DNA of 64,000 nucleotides from Alitta virens (GCA_932294295.1 OW028575.1:16620058-16684057); one strand, 5' to 3'; counted from the first letter of the stretch, positions 27,401 to 38,810 are shown. Notes: generated from the sequence alone by a model not told the origin. Numbers and translations: made by a program.

Positions 27401-28083
27401 AATTAACAGCTATTTACCTTGCCTTAAAGAACATCGAGGACTCAGAATCAGATCGTTATGTTATCTGTTCTGATTCAAAATCTGCTCTTCAAGCAATCCA
27501 AAATAAACAACTTGATAACCCTGGGATCTTGGATGTTCTGATTAAGTATTTCTATCTTCACGAATACAAAGACATAGTATTCTGCTGGATTCCTGGACAC
27601 GCTGGCATTGAAGGGAATGAAAAAGCAGACCTGGCAGCAAAAAGGGCTCTTACAAAAGAGATAACTGATTTTACCATTCCATACACTGATTTTAAAATGA
27701 CTATAAAATCGTTTATCATGTCTTGCTGGCAAAGACAATGGAATGAATGTAATAACAACAAGTTGCATTCAATCTTACCTTGCATTCAAAATAAAATACC
27801 TAGTAGGTTCAATACTCGCAAAGATCAAGGAATATATCACAGATGCCTCATAGGACATTCAAGACTTACACATTTACACCTTTTAGTCAATGAACCGGCA
27901 CCGGTATGCCAGAGTTGTCGGTGCCCCCTAACAATCAAACATATTTTATTAGATTGCACCCACTTACAAAGCATTAGAAGACCTCTGTTTCAAGCTACTA
28001 CCTTACAACATCTCTTTACTAGATATCCAACCCAGACAATTATAGATTTTTTATATGCTTCTGGTTTCTACTACCAAATATAG
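24413..28083 (+). pseudogene. LINE ORF2 (endonuclease-RT-RNase H), inactivated, copy L1
   Basis: Aligns along its whole length with the intact 1227-residue ORF2. Lesions: a deletion of about 13 bp near 25150 shifts the frame after HCLETI; TAA at 26065-26067 replaces a Leu codon after STLDH; TGA near 26205 replaces Arg in LGLRGR; TAG near 26833 replaces Tyr in RPSYLK. The endonuclease (24413-25100), RT with YVDD (near 26398) and RNase H (27280-27640) remain readable. Confidence 0.93.
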
Positions 28084-28168
28084 ATAATCAATCTTAACCT
28101 AGAGAGCCTCTACATAGCCCACTCAGGTGCTGATGAGGCGTTAAACAATAACTCGCACACACACACAT

Positions 28169-29235
28169 AACACAATAGGACTGTAAGCACAGTATTCTTA
28201 ATAATTTGGGGTGTTGGAACAGCAGAAAGCAACTACACGCACCAGTATATGCTAAACATGAAAGGGTTTCTATTTTCTTCCCTAAAGTGTACTAATACAC
28301 TGCAATCGACTATTACATTCAGGTTATCAAAATACTTATGGAATTTTTAGGATTGCACTCCAGGTGGCCCAATTGCAATTACTTATTATCTCATGGAAGA
28401 AGTACAATGTTGCACAATATTTGTAAGTCTTAAAACTGAATATTTTTCTAAGAAACAATGTAATGTTTTTGCAAGGGTGGTATATATTAATAGTGTTTTA
28501 TTCAAAAACGAATTACAACCTTAGTGAAAACGTGAACAATTAAATGATAGCATACAATGTTCCAAAATTTTGCTCATAAATTTAGTCACACAATATTGTT
28601 CACGAATTCCGGCTGGTGGCACTCCAGCAACCAAGTCACTTATTCCAGCTGGGGTACTCCAGCAACCAAGTCACAAATTCCAGCTGGGGGTAGTTCCTCG
28701 GGCAACTGAACAAAACTAACATGCTCAAATAGTCAAGAGCTTACTTAAACGAGTCCAACGCATGGACTTGCCATGCTTAGTCTTCATAGTAATTAGCAGT
28801 AATAATCTCAATGTTTTCAATTTCAGCTTTTATATTACAAGCAAATTTTTCCTATAAGGTTTCCTTTCCTTGAAGATCTTTATTCAGTGTTTCCAACGAT
28901 ATCTTGTATTCGTTTCCACTATTTGAATCATATAGAAAGACGAATGATCTGAAAATTAAGAGAATCATTACTAATTGTGAAATTGTTTAACCCAAGAGCA
29001 TTACAAGTATAAACCTAATCAAGACTAGAGTTGGGGAGTTGGGGCAAAATCCCTATATACACAATCAATGTTATATCACTGCCTTTTAAAAAGCACAAGG
29101 TGTTTAAAATTGCAATCATCTGGTAATTTTTTTGCCCATGTGAATGTTATTCTCCAGTATTTGGATAATGAATTGTGTACAATTTGATAGTTGTAATTTA
29201 GATATTAATTATACCCATATTCGTCAAAAGGACAC
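28169..29235. other. Gene-poor stretch with a small exon-like ORF
   Basis: AT-rich DNA. On the minus strand 28948-28852, after TTTTCAG, an open frame SFVFLYDSNSGNEYKISLET runs to a stop, which could be a last exon of an unseen gene; I do not recognise it. The only other structure is the tandem repeat at 28602. Confidence 0.3.
28602..28692. repeat. Imperfect ~35-bp tandem repeat, two and a half units
   Basis: ATTCCAGCTGGGG followed by ACTCCAGCAACCAAGTCAC recurs with small changes (first unit GGCTGGTGGC). Confidence 0.8.
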
Positions 29236-29289
29236 ATGTTCATAGTAAGAGCGAGACAAAGCGTAAGTGGGTCATGTTTGACCATGCCA

Positions 29290-30495
29290 AGTCTCACCAT
29301 GCCAAGTCTCATACCGAAAGGCAGTGCTACGATCCGTTGCAAAGCACCGGCCTTTTTGATAACCGATTTACCGCTCCCCCAGAATCAGGGAGGGAAATGC
29401 TTCCGCGCTTCGTCTGCACACAAAGTAGTGGGATTACTACGCCTTATTTCTTTCTTCCAAGAAGCCACTCCCTGTGAAACTGGTTCAGACGATTTCTTTT
29501 GACTTTAACTCTACTAACGACATGAAATTGAACAACTTTACCGAAGGTACTATTTTCGTAAATGGCACTGAACAAGCGTTGTAACGGCATTGCGATGCTT
29601 TTCAACATATTTTTTACCGTATCTGTTGAGCTTTGCATCAGTTATCAGAAAGACCGGTGCTATGCACTGGACAAGCGCTGTCTTTCGGCAGAAATTGCAT
29701 TCAGCATTCATCATATACTGATAGGTGCTGCCACCTGCTGATTATTTCTAAAAAAAATTTTATTTATGTTGCTCATCATCAATTCTCATAAACTTAACTG
29801 TATTGGATCTATGTGTCAATATGATTAAGAAAGATATATCTCAATTTTTTGTGGATTGAGAAATTTATGGTTAATATTGAAGTTCACTTTTACACATTTT
29901 CACTTAATGTTACTCTTTACTCTTGCAGCCTGTCCGAACATCTCTGGACAGGGTGAGACAGTTAATTCAATGTAACTCTTCATCAGTTAGATGAACCGCT
30001 GGGTCCCGGGTTCGATTCCCGGTCGAGCCTAAGTTGGATGGCTGTTTCATCCTTCGTCTCATTGCCATGGTCCCTGCCTGTCCTAATTAGCCCAACTGGT
30101 GCAGAAACACAGGACGTAAAGCCCTAATCCCACCCACCACCTCATCAGTTAGATGACCAGGGGATGTTGGTTACATGACATGTCGAATTGATGGTATCAT
30201 ATTTCATGTACCCAGTGCATTTTCTAACTGAAAGGCAGCGCTTATTCAGTACCATTCGCTAAATAGTACTTTATGGAGTATGCTGAATTCTCTGAAGTTG
30301 TGTTAATTCATCACATAAATGATGTCTTGGTAAAAGAAACATGGGTACCAGTTTTGCAGGGTGTGGCTTCTGGAATAAAACAATTTGTGCTTAGTGATCG
30401 CACTACTTTGTTTGCAGACAACGCGTAGATGTGTTGCACCGGATCGTAGCGCCATCTTTTGAGAAAATGGTACCAATAGTCTATGCCAGCCCAAG
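29290..30495. mobile_element. Possible inverted-repeat element with degenerate ~170-bp arms
   Basis: The left arm (about 29320-29485) and the reverse complement of the right arm (about 30330-30490) share GCTACGATCCG, CTGCA-ACAAAGTAGTG and AGAAGCCAC-CCCTG-AAACTGG in the same order. No transposase is visible between them. The pair looks like the ends of an old foldback or MITE-type element, into which a SINE later inserted. Confidence 0.45.
29995..30141 (+). mobile_element. tRNA-derived SINE, 5'-truncated
   Basis: Starts within the anticodon arm and keeps the B box, body and tail. Perfect 15-bp duplication TCATCAGTTAGATGA at 29980-29994 and 30142-30156. Confidence 0.93.
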
Positions 30496-30840
30496 TGAAT
30501 GACCCCAGCTGCAAAACATTGTGTAAATTTTAAGGCCTACCATCTTCCTCTGAGTGCTGGTAAAATAACTGCTAAGCAGAAAAGTAGTAATGGACAATAT
30601 AAGGAACTGTTACCTAGAATAAGGGTATTCGCACATTTTAAATTTTCATTGTTCTATCAAGCCATGTACCACTTAGCTGGTCTCACAGCCTATAACAGCC
30701 AATTCTAATGTTTACTGTGGGCAATATACAATAAAAAAAACAAGTAATGATTGCAATTTTAATGATATGGAAACATTACAACTAAATTAAATAAATAACA
30801 TTTTAGTATAACAATTACTTACTCTTCTGAACGTAATCCA

Positions 30841-32070
30841 TTAACCAACAGACTCACACTTTTTGATAGCGTCAAATAATTCCTTGATGGATGTTTCTGG
30901 AGTCGACTTCAGTGATTTAATCGATCCTCCTTTACCTTGGAATTCGTCAACCATAACGATTTTCACAGTAATTTCGGTGCCGCGCTTCAGATCTGCATAT
31001 TTGGGTTTGATATCATAGTTCCAAAGTTTAAGTTTGATACTTTGAGAATTTGGGTCCTCCAGAAGCATGTCCAGTCTGGACCATTGCTGCCCATGTTGAA
31101 TAGGATAAATCTGCAAAAAGAAAAAAAGTTAAATGTTATATGACATGATGACACTACATTTTTTATTTCATTTTCACCATTATTTAATTTCATGTAATAT
31201 GTATACAGTCAAAAACTAACTTATATATATATATATACAAATGCAATACATACTGCTTCAACTTTCCCAGAAACAGTCACCCTTTTCTTCGCGGGACTAG
31301 CGAGAATGATCGGAATATTTGATTTGGGAGTATCATGAACCTGAAATAGAAATGCATATTCATAAATAACAAGATTACTGGTTGGGGTAAAATGTTGTGT
31401 GTCATACATAGGCTGATGTCTGGACTTTTTTGGCATTCAATAATGCTGCTGTGACATCATCACTGCCAATTTGATAAACTGACATGTATACACTAGAGAT
31501 AAAGAAAATAGCAATTACTATTGCACTTGTAATAATTTTCTGATTCGTGTAAAAATGGCAGCAGTTAACACATGTGGAAAAGTGTAAAAACTACTTAATA
31601 CAAATATTCCAAAGAAAATTGTAGAAAAAAGATTTTCATTGTGGATTTCAGGGGGGGGGGGGATGATTGCATTGATCATCCCCCCATCCCAAAAAGTGGG
31701 GGTTATATATCCCCCACATCCCCCCCACTGTATCGACACCCCTGAACAAATTAAAAGCCCCACAAGAAAAGAATGAATTTTTCTGTATTCTGAAATTACA
31801 GTAGTGCAAGTAAAACAATATGAACCTTACCTTCGTATTTTTGTTAAAACTTAGAGTTTTCGAATTATCACTGTGAATTTTCACAGTACAGGACATGATG
31901 GCATAGAATTTTCCCTCGGTCAGTTCATCCTTCTTAATTTCGTAACCGTTGATGTACGTTGTAATCACAGTGCTGTCTTGATCCATAGCCATGAGAGGGA
32001 TCTTTCTTTCGATAAACCCTCTCAACATTTTCACCTTGATGGTGTTAATTTTTGGGTTAGCAGTTGCCAT
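30841..32070 (-). CDS. Small three-exon gene, possible OB-fold (RPA-like) nucleic-acid-binding protein
   Basis: Minus-strand exons 32070-31831 (80 codons from ATG), 31340-31254 (29) and 31110-30841 (89 plus stop) join in phase 0 with GTAAGG/GTATGT donors and CAG acceptors, giving 198 residues. The second half (VTVSGKVEA, then WSRLDMLLEDPNSQSIKLKL, then GTEITVKIVMVDEF) has the alternating strand pattern of an OB-fold like those of replication protein A: beta strand, substrate-facing loop, K-L-x-L-W. The N-terminal exon may form a second such fold. No zinc motif or membrane segment. I recognise no exact family, so DNA or RNA binding is an inference. Two tiny retroelement tails sit within 170 bp upstream of the ATG. 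Confidence 0.6.
31650..31745. repeat. G-run/C-run inverted sequence in intron 1 of the OB-fold-like gene
   Basis: A run of 12 G followed by ATGATTGCATTGATCAT and C6, then a second CCCAC-rich block pairing with GTGGGGG. The strand can fold on itself or form G-quadruplexes; it may also be error-prone in assembly. Confidence 0.6.
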
Positions 32071-32121
32071 TTTTTACGTTTTGTCGATTCAAGCAAATTC
32101 CTATGTGCTACTTCTGCATGA

Positions 32122-32163
32122 ACTCAGGTGCTGATGAGGCGTTAAGCAATAACACACACGCAC
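32122..32163 (+). mobile_element. 42-bp LINE 3'-tail insertion
   Basis: ACTCAGGTGCTGATGAGGCG followed by TTAAGCAATAAC and a CACACG tail is only the last part of the LINE 3'UTR. Near-perfect duplication ACTTCTGCAYGA flanks it (32110-32121 and 32164-32175, 11 of 12). Confidence 0.85.
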
Positions 32164-32184
32164 ACTTCTGCACGAATATTCGAG

Positions 32185-32233
32185 ATCAGGTGCCGATATA
32201 CAGGACGTAAAGCCCTAATCCACCCACCCACCC
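32185..32233 (+). mobile_element. 49-bp SINE 3'-tail insertion
   Basis: Only the last ~35 bp of the SINE body (CAGGTGCCGATATACAGGAC, then GTAAAGCCCTAATC) plus a CCACCC tail. The perfect 13-bp duplication ACGAATATTCGAG flanks it (32172-32184 and 32234-32246). Confidence 0.88.
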
Positions 32234-32760
32234 ACGAATATTCGAGCTATTTTTTCACTCAGATCACAGGGTACAGCCTCGCACAACAGCCTTGCAGTCC
32301 CAGAATTAAGCACATAACCCACAATGGAGCCCGCTGGGGGCGCCACAGCTAGATAAGAAAGGAACTAATCTCTTGCTGGAAAGGTGGTCATTCAGAATAA
32401 ACCTGGGACACAAAATGGGTCTTTGCAACATGATATTTCAGTGAAGAATATATAGGATACAATGTTTACATTTAAATTGATTTGTTGAAAGATTTACTTA
32501 TAATGCATTTGATTGTTAAATGCATGAGGCTGTTATGGTCGTAGTTGTGCCATAGTAACCTTGCATGTAATACTTTTTACCTTAAGGCTACTGTCATAGC
32601 TTCCTTTTCATAGGAGCCTTAAATAGCTGTAGGATTTAAGGCATTAGGTTGTTAGGGCATCAGGCTTGTCACAGTAGCCCTCATTGGATTGTTACCCTAA
32701 GGCCATGTACATTTTAAACATGAGGCTGTTAGGGCTTTCGCATAGTAGCCATGATAGTAT

Positions 32761-33512
32761 GCTCGAGGCTGTAATGGTCATAGTTGTGTCATAGTAGCCT
32801 ATTATATATTTTATTAATGTTTGAGGCTATTGTGGTAGTAGCCTTGGTTAAGCAGCCTTGCATATAATGCTGTATTAACTCAAGGCTGCTATTGTACCCC
32901 TGGTATAGTAGCCTTGAGGGTATGCTCGAGGCTGTTATGGTCATAGTTGTGTCATAGTAGCCTATTATATTAATGTTTGAGGCTGTTGTGGTAGTAGCCT
33001 TGGTTTAGCAGCCTTGCATATAATGCTGTATTAACTCAAGGCTACTATTGTACCCATGGTATAGTAGCCTTGAGGGTATGCTCGAGGCTGTTATGGTCAT
33101 AGTTGTGTCATAGTAGCCTATTATATTAATGTTTGAGGCTGTTGTGGTAGTAGCCTTGGTTTAGCAGCCTTGCATATAATGCTGTATTAACTCAAGGCTA
33201 CTATTGTACCCATGGTATAGTAGCCTTGAGGGTATGCTCGAGGCTGTTATGGTCATAGTTGTGTCATAGTAGCCTATTATATTAATGTTTGAGGCTGTTG
33301 TGGTAGTAGCCTTGGTTTAGCAGCCTTGCATATAATGCTGTATTAACTCAAGGCTGCTATTGTACCCCTGGTATAGTAGCCTTGAGGGTATGCTCGAGGC
33401 TGTTATGGTCATAGTTGTGTCATAGTAGCCTATTATACTAATGTTTGAGGCTGTTGTAGTAGCCTTGGTTTAGCAGCCTTGCATATAATGCTGTATTAAC
33501 TCAAGGCTGCTC
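32761..33512 (+). repeat. Higher-order core of the satellite, 156-bp period
   Basis: The word GCTCGAGGCTGTTATGGTCA starts at 32761, 32924, 33080, 33236 and 33392: spacings 163, 156, 156 and 156. Within each unit CAAGGCTACTAT and ATAGTAGCCTTG form a 12-bp perfect stem around a 12-nt loop. The last unit is cut by a SINE insertion. Confidence 0.92.
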
Positions 33513-33519
33513 TTGTAGC

Positions 33520-33712
33520 AGGCCGGGCGGGGGCCTAGCTCAGTGGTAGCGCTCTGGGCTTCCAACCGCTAGGTCCCGGGTTCGATTCCCGGTCGAGCCT
33601 AAGTTGGATGGCTGTTTCATCCTTTGTCTCATTGCCATGGTCCCTGCCTGTCCTAATTAGCCCATCAGGTACAGAAATACAGGACGTAAAGCCCTACTCC
33701 CACCACCACCCA
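33520..33712 (+). mobile_element. tRNA-derived SINE, full length, inside the satellite
   Basis: Complete copy. The head folds like tRNA-Gly: A box TAGCTCAGTGGTAGCG, anticodon loop CTTCCAA (anticodon TCC), B box GGTTCGATTCC. A ~100-bp body unrelated to any tRNA ends in GGACGTAAAGCCCTA and a CCACCACC tail. Duplication CTGCTCTTGTAGC at 33507-33519 and 33713-33725. Confidence 0.95.
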
Positions 33713-34859
33713 CTGCTCTTGTAGCCCTGGTATAGTAGCCTTGAGGGTATACTAAATTAATGAGGCTGTTATTGTCATAGTTGTGCCATAGTAGCCTTGC
33801 AGGTAATACTAATACAGCTTGAGTCTGCTCTCACAGTGGCCTCGTCACAGAGGCCTTGAAGGGCCATGGTCATTCATACCAGTCCTCATTGGACTGTTAC
33901 CCAAAGGCCATACAGTGTTTCAACCTGAGGCTGTTAGTAGCCTGAAGCTGTTACGGTCTTGGTTGTGCCATAGTATCCTAAATTAATGGCTGGGGCTGTT
34001 ATGGTTATAGTTGTGCCATAGTAACCTTGTATGTAAGACGATTATAGCTTGAAGCTGCTATTATAGTAGCCTTTTCACAGTAGCCTTGAAGGGCCATGCA
34101 GTTAAAGTGTTAGGCTGTTAGGGTAACAGCCTTGTCACAGCAACCCTCACTGGGCTGTTAAGGTTAAAACATCAGGCTGTTGGGTAACAACCTTGGCATA
34201 GTAGCCTTGAGGGTATACTAAATTAATGCATGAGCCTGTTATTGTCATAATTGTTGCATTAAAGCCTTGCAATACTAGTATAGCTTTGAGGCTGCAATCA
34301 TAGTGGCCTTTTTCACAGTAATAAGGCTGTTAGGGTAACTGCCTTGTCACAGCAACCCTCATTGAGCTGTTAAGGTTAAAAAATCAGGCTGTTGGGTAAC
34401 AACCTTGGCATAGTAGCCTTGAGGGTATATCAAATTACCGTATGAGGCTGTTATGGTTATAGTTGTGCCATAGTAGCCTTGCAGGTAATACTGTTATAGT
34501 ATAGCTTGATGCTGCTATCATAACTGCCTCATCATATATAGTAGTAGCCTTGAAGGGCCATTGAGTTAAAGCATAAGGCTGTTAAGACAACAGCCATGTC
34601 ACAGTAGCCCTTATTGGGCTGTTACCCTAGACTCATTTTAGGTTAAAACATGTGAATGTTAGGGCAACAGTAGCCATGCAGGTAATTTTATAGCATGAGG
34701 CTACTATCATAGTGGCCTTGTAATCGTAGCCTTGAGGGCTGTTACGGTAACAGCCTTGTCATAGTAGCCCTCAATATCCTAAGGCCATGTAGGGTTAAAA
34801 GTCTGTTAGTATGGCAGCCTTGGCATAGTAGCTTTGAAGGTACATTAAAATAATGCATA

Positions 34860-35690
34860 CAGCTGTTATTATAATATATAATAAAATGTAATCTAGATTA
34901 TATGTATAATATAAAAGACACAGGCTTGATTTCTATCATACTAAATTTTCATATTGTAAAGGTTTGACCTCTTGGCTCTGAGGCATAGATTGAATAAGTC
35001 TAAAGTGTTTAGACTTTCACAATGCAGATTCCAAGTCTGTACATTCTATCTTCAACCTTCAGCAGTTAATCATTCCAATATGAAGTCCAGTGTTTTAGTA
35101 GAATAAAGAACACAGTAAGATATGCAATTTGGCTCCTCAGTAAGTGTTTCTGGCTAAAAGAAATCTGATGGTTTTTATTGTTCCAGGCCCTTATATTAAC
35201 AAAAGGGCCCTTCAATCCTCCACCCAGCATGCACTGGGTAGGTTTAATTTAGACCAATGGCAAGTGCTAAAACAATGCACTGCCCTCCAGGAACCAATCA
35301 ATGAACAATTAACAATTAGGTGCTTGACTGCTCTGCCTGGAGCATCAGAGCATGAATTACATAGGGGGGGGGGTGGTCCCCCCCCCCTTAACTGCAAGGT
35401 GTGTCAAAATGCCACTTAAACTAGTAGGGATTAGACTGCCACTTAGACAATAGGGGGTTCTGCACAAGGCCTCTGTCCAGTAGCTATATATAGATGTAGT
35501 TGACACAACTGGACAATGCATGATGCCAACTTAGCTTGGGTCTTGCTCTTAAGTGCAATTAATGTATTGCCTTCCTTAATTGCTTGCTTGGACTTAGTAC
35601 AGAGGCAATGCTTGATGGCCATTGCACTCTGTAGACATTTTCAAGGAGTTTGATTATATGGGCATCTTGACAGAACCTTATTACAATCTT
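34860..35690. other. No gene recognised; perfect G10/C10 hairpin
   Basis: AT-rich DNA without convincing exons. At 35364-35387 a run of ten G, TGGT, and a run of ten C form a hairpin. Confidence 0.5.
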
Positions 35691-35699
35691 CCATCACCT

Positions 35700-36020
35700 A
35701 CCAGTGTGAATATAATTTATGAAACATACAGCCATGCAACCCCAGGTGCATGAATTGGCACCATGCGCCTGACTGGCTTAAATACAAATACACAATTAAT
35801 AATAATACTACAGTGTGAATATAGCTCATAAAACATACAGCCATGCAACTCCAGGTGCATGCATTAGTATCATGCACCTTACTTAATCATAATCATACAA
35901 TTGAAAACTGACATCAAACATTAATAATAGAAATTAAGTTACAGGTACATGCGGCCATGAAAACCCCAAGTGCATGCCATTCATCATGCATTTGACTGGC
36001 CTAATATTTCATACAGTTAA
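35700..36020. repeat. Three degenerate ~115-bp tandem repeats
   Basis: The block ACATACAGCCATGCAACYCC followed by AGGTGCATG...ATCATGCACCT recurs at about 35725, 35840 and 35950, the third copy being most diverged. Confidence 0.65.
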
Positions 36021-36270
36021 TAGGTACATTCATAATACAATATTTGATATCTACAATCTAACTAACAAAATACATTTATGCTATTTAATTTTAAAGGGCA
36101 GTGGACTTTACAATATGATCCTTTATAACAAATTAGTTGCAAAATATATACAATATAATTTAATGCATTGATATTGTATTACTTATATGGCAAATGAACA
36201 TTGGAACAAAAAAGAATACTAAAATAATTTTAACATTATGGAAAAAGACTGCACCTTTACTAACTAGTGT

Positions 36271-36636
36271 TTAGTCAATAAATCCAGCTTGCTGAAACAG
36301 ATTCATTTCTGGTGCAGAAAAATGCTCACTAAGTTCCACCTTCGACTTCTTGAAACCTTGAAGGCATTTTACATTAAGACAGTAATGCCTTGTGGTCGCC
36401 TTCATCTTCCCGTTGACACTGAAAAACCCAGCTTGTGCTACCACAAATCGGCCTTCATTAAATTTTTGACGGCAAGCCTTGTTAGCACAAATACGTATTC
36501 TTCGGTTTGGACGTCTCTTGATCACAAACTGCTTGTTGGTGGACTTTGCCCCATTTGACAAATTGCACAGGAGAATGGCATATTCTTGCACGTCTCCAAT
36601 GTTGCACGTATGCTTGAACAGAAGAGGTGATACCAC
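36271..36636 (-). pseudogene. Cys/His-rich exon-like ORF of unknown family
   Basis: The minus-strand frame reads RPNRRIRICANKACRQKFNE...HYCLNVKCLQGFKKSKVEL to a stop at 36271, with a C-x4-C...H-x-C-x4-C pattern that could bind zinc. It looks like the C-terminal exon of a protein. The frame is open to 36636, but there is no ATG, and just upstream, beyond a SINE insertion, an in-frame TGA lies between it and the nearest acceptor (TTTTCAG near 36862). Either the exon is entered in another way or the gene is broken. It could belong with the Cys-rich exons at 38.8-39.1 kb. Confidence 0.4.
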
Positions 36637-36644
36637 GCCGGGCA

Positions 36645-36831
36645 GGGCGGGGGCCTAGCTCAGAGGTAGCGCTCTGGGCTTCCAACCGCTATGTCCCGGG
36701 TTCGATTCCCGGTCGAGCCTAAGTTGGATGGCTGTTTCATCCTTCGTCTCATTGCCATGGTCCCTGCCTGTCCTAATTAGCCCAACTGGTGCAGAAACAC
36801 AGGACGTAAAGCCCTAATCACTCACTCACTC
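36645..36831 (+). mobile_element. tRNA-derived SINE, full length
   Basis: Complete copy with a CACTCACTCACTCA tail. Duplication ACCACGCCGGGCA at 36632-36644 and 36832-36844. It inserted at the upstream edge of the Cys-rich ORF. Confidence 0.95.
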
Positions 36832-36849
36832 ACCACGCCGGGCAATGGT

Positions 36850-37611
36850 CACATGGTATCTGAAAATTACCAATTTAGTTTTTCTTTAATATCCTTAAAG
36901 TTTGCTAACATGTTTTTTAAACAGATGTGAAACATTGATATAGTTACTGTCTTTACAATGTTATAGTATTCATTTGACCTTGAACCTTGGTAAAAGCTTC
37001 ATGAAACAAACATTTTAAACTGTTCTTCATGACTCTACAATAAATATTAACTGAGCTGTAATGAATTTTTAATATTAAGATTCAGGATAAACTGTGACCT
37101 AGACCTTTTACCTAAAGTCATTCACTTTTATACTATGTACTTGTTTATATAATAGGGTCCAAACCAAAATTATAAAGCCTAATTGTGTAGGCCCTAATCT
37201 CTGTAATCCTTCAGCCGCTTGCCATCAACATACCAAAGGTAAAATATCGGTCATAAACATCATGGATTATGCTCAACTTGGTTTGGTAACTTTAGATCTT
37301 TGCATTGAGTGTAATTAATGTAGCTGTTCCATGTAGTTACCTTTGACCTTGAGAAATATGGGTAAAGGTAAGTCATATTGGGTCAAAGGCTTTGTGTTAC
37401 CCCAAGTAACAAACTGACTGTTGAGCACTAAAAGTAGTACTTGAAGAATTAAGTTTTTCTTCACAATCCTTTTGTCCACAGCCTGTTTTATATGCAACCA
37501 TGCTAGCGTTTACGCTCAGACCTACTGAATGTCTTCCCATTTATTGCTTACATTTGGTCAAGTAAAACCTATGGCCTGTGTAGCTACCTAGCTGTCTGAC
37601 TGTCCAGCTGT
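36850..37611. other. No gene recognised
   Basis: AT-rich, probably intronic or intergenic. Short ORFs only, none with protein-like composition. Confidence 0.4.
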
Positions 37612-37624
37612 CCATCCATCCAGC

Positions 37625-37805
37625 AGGGCGGGGGCCTAGCTCAGAGGTAGCGCTCTGGGCTTCCAACCGCTGGGTCCCGGGTTCGATTCCCGGTCGAGCC
37701 TAAGTTGGATGGCTGTTTCATCCTTCGTCTCATTGCCATGGTCTCTGCCTGTCCTAATTAGCCCAGCAGGTGTAGAAATACAGGACGTAAAGCCCTAATC
37801 ACCCA
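37625..37805 (+). mobile_element. tRNA-derived SINE, full length
   Basis: Complete copy. Duplication CCATCCATCCAGC at 37612-37624 and 37806-37818. Confidence 0.94.
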
Positions 37806-37818
37806 CCATCCATCCAGC

Positions 37819-38570
37819 CGCTTGCTGTCTGTTGCACTGTCTAGCTGTCTAACTATCTGTCACGCTCTCTATTCGTCTATCACGCTGTCGTCTGGTTGTT
37901 ATTATCTCATTAGCCGTATGCTGTCAAAAGAATACCATGCAATGGCACAATACAGTCCCACAATGAAACACTATACAGGTTGGGCCCTCAGGGGAACACT
38001 TAATTATCTTATTTTCTCTTATCTTATTGTAATTATCATAAATATCAGGTAATTAGAGTCTTCACTTATTTTATATGTAGATCCGGTAATTATAACAAAT
38101 CTTAAATCTAATCTTTTTTCACCTATTTTGCTAATACCTGAGGAGAGTTACAACAGGAGACCATGCAATGGCAACATTCGGTCCAACAACCAAACTCACC
38201 CAAACTCTTATATTAGAAAACCAGAAGCATACTTTTGAAACAAAAAGAGTGACTAGTGTTATAAGAAATTACTGTATTCAGCCAAACATTAAAGTGAAAA
38301 ATTAAACGACCCATTTCTCCTTACTTTTCCCTATATATTTAAATAGGTTATGTTATCACGACTTTCTTAGGTCACATACTTAATAATCTAACTGGTCAAT
38401 TCTGATCATTTTCCTCATTAAGTCATGCTGCCAATCTGTTTATAGAGGGTGTAATACGTACTTTTTTTCCAAATTATAATATGTGTGATAACTCTTTGGT
38501 TTCACATTAATAGTGATGTACCCTTATTTTTCATGTTGCTGTTAATATAAAAAAAAAAAATTGATTTTCA
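37819..38570. other. No gene recognised
   Basis: AT-rich. A short CTGTC/TCTAT-rich stretch at 37820-37890 continues the simple sequence around the preceding SINE target. Confidence 0.4.
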
Positions 38571-38584
38571 CTATTGTATTAGTG

Positions 38585-38772
38585 GGGGTGGGGGGCCTAG
38601 CTCAGTGGTAGCGCTCTGGGCTTCCAACCGCTGGGTCCCGGGTTCGATTCCCGGTCAAGCCTAAGTTGGTTGGCTGTTTCATCCTTCGTCTCATTGCCAT
38701 GGTCCCTGCCTGTCCTAATTAGCCCATCTGGTGCAGAAATACAGGACGTAAAGCCTTAATCACCCACCCACC
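38585..38772 (+). mobile_element. tRNA-derived SINE, full length
   Basis: Complete copy. Duplication CTATTGTATTAGTG at 38571-38584 and 38773-38786. Confidence 0.95.
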
Positions 38773-38810
38773 CTATTGTATTAGTGACCAATGAATTTGA
38801 CTTGACATAC

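Larger units (their letters stand above)
21749..28168 (+). mobile_element. I-like non-LTR retrotransposon, full-length but decayed copy (L1) with a nested copy
   Basis: Starts with the ribozyme at 21749 and ends after the ATAACTCGCACACAC tail. Order: 5'UTR, ORF1 first part, a nested 5'-truncated copy (22805-23810), ORF1 remainder, ORF2. ORF2 carries three stop codons and a frameshift relative to intact copies. No target-site duplication is detectable: the left flank is the Helentron remnant and the right flank (TAACACAATAGG) does not match. It is the oldest of the four large copies. Confidence 0.93.
32525..34830 (+). repeat. Hairpin-rich satellite array
   Basis: About 2.3 kb built from ~40-55 bp units of the type GAGGCTGTTATGGTCATAGT...CATAGTAGCCTTG. 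The words AGGCT and AGCCT alternate, so each unit can fold. From 34000 rightwards the units are diverged; the centre is homogenised into a higher-order repeat. No coding capacity. Confidence 0.9.

Noticed and set aside
33530..33600. tRNA-Gly-like sequences with A and B boxes could be real tRNA genes.
   Set aside because: They are always followed by the same ~100-bp body and tail, are flanked by target duplications and have poor acceptor-stem pairing. They are SINE heads.
32525..34830. The regular repeats could be a CRISPR-like array.
   Set aside because: There are no unique spacers: the units are continuous and diverged, in an animal nuclear context. It is satellite DNA.
35344..35400. Open frames around the G10/C10 tract suggesting a small protein.
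   Set aside because: Low-complexity tract, no start context, no conservation clue.
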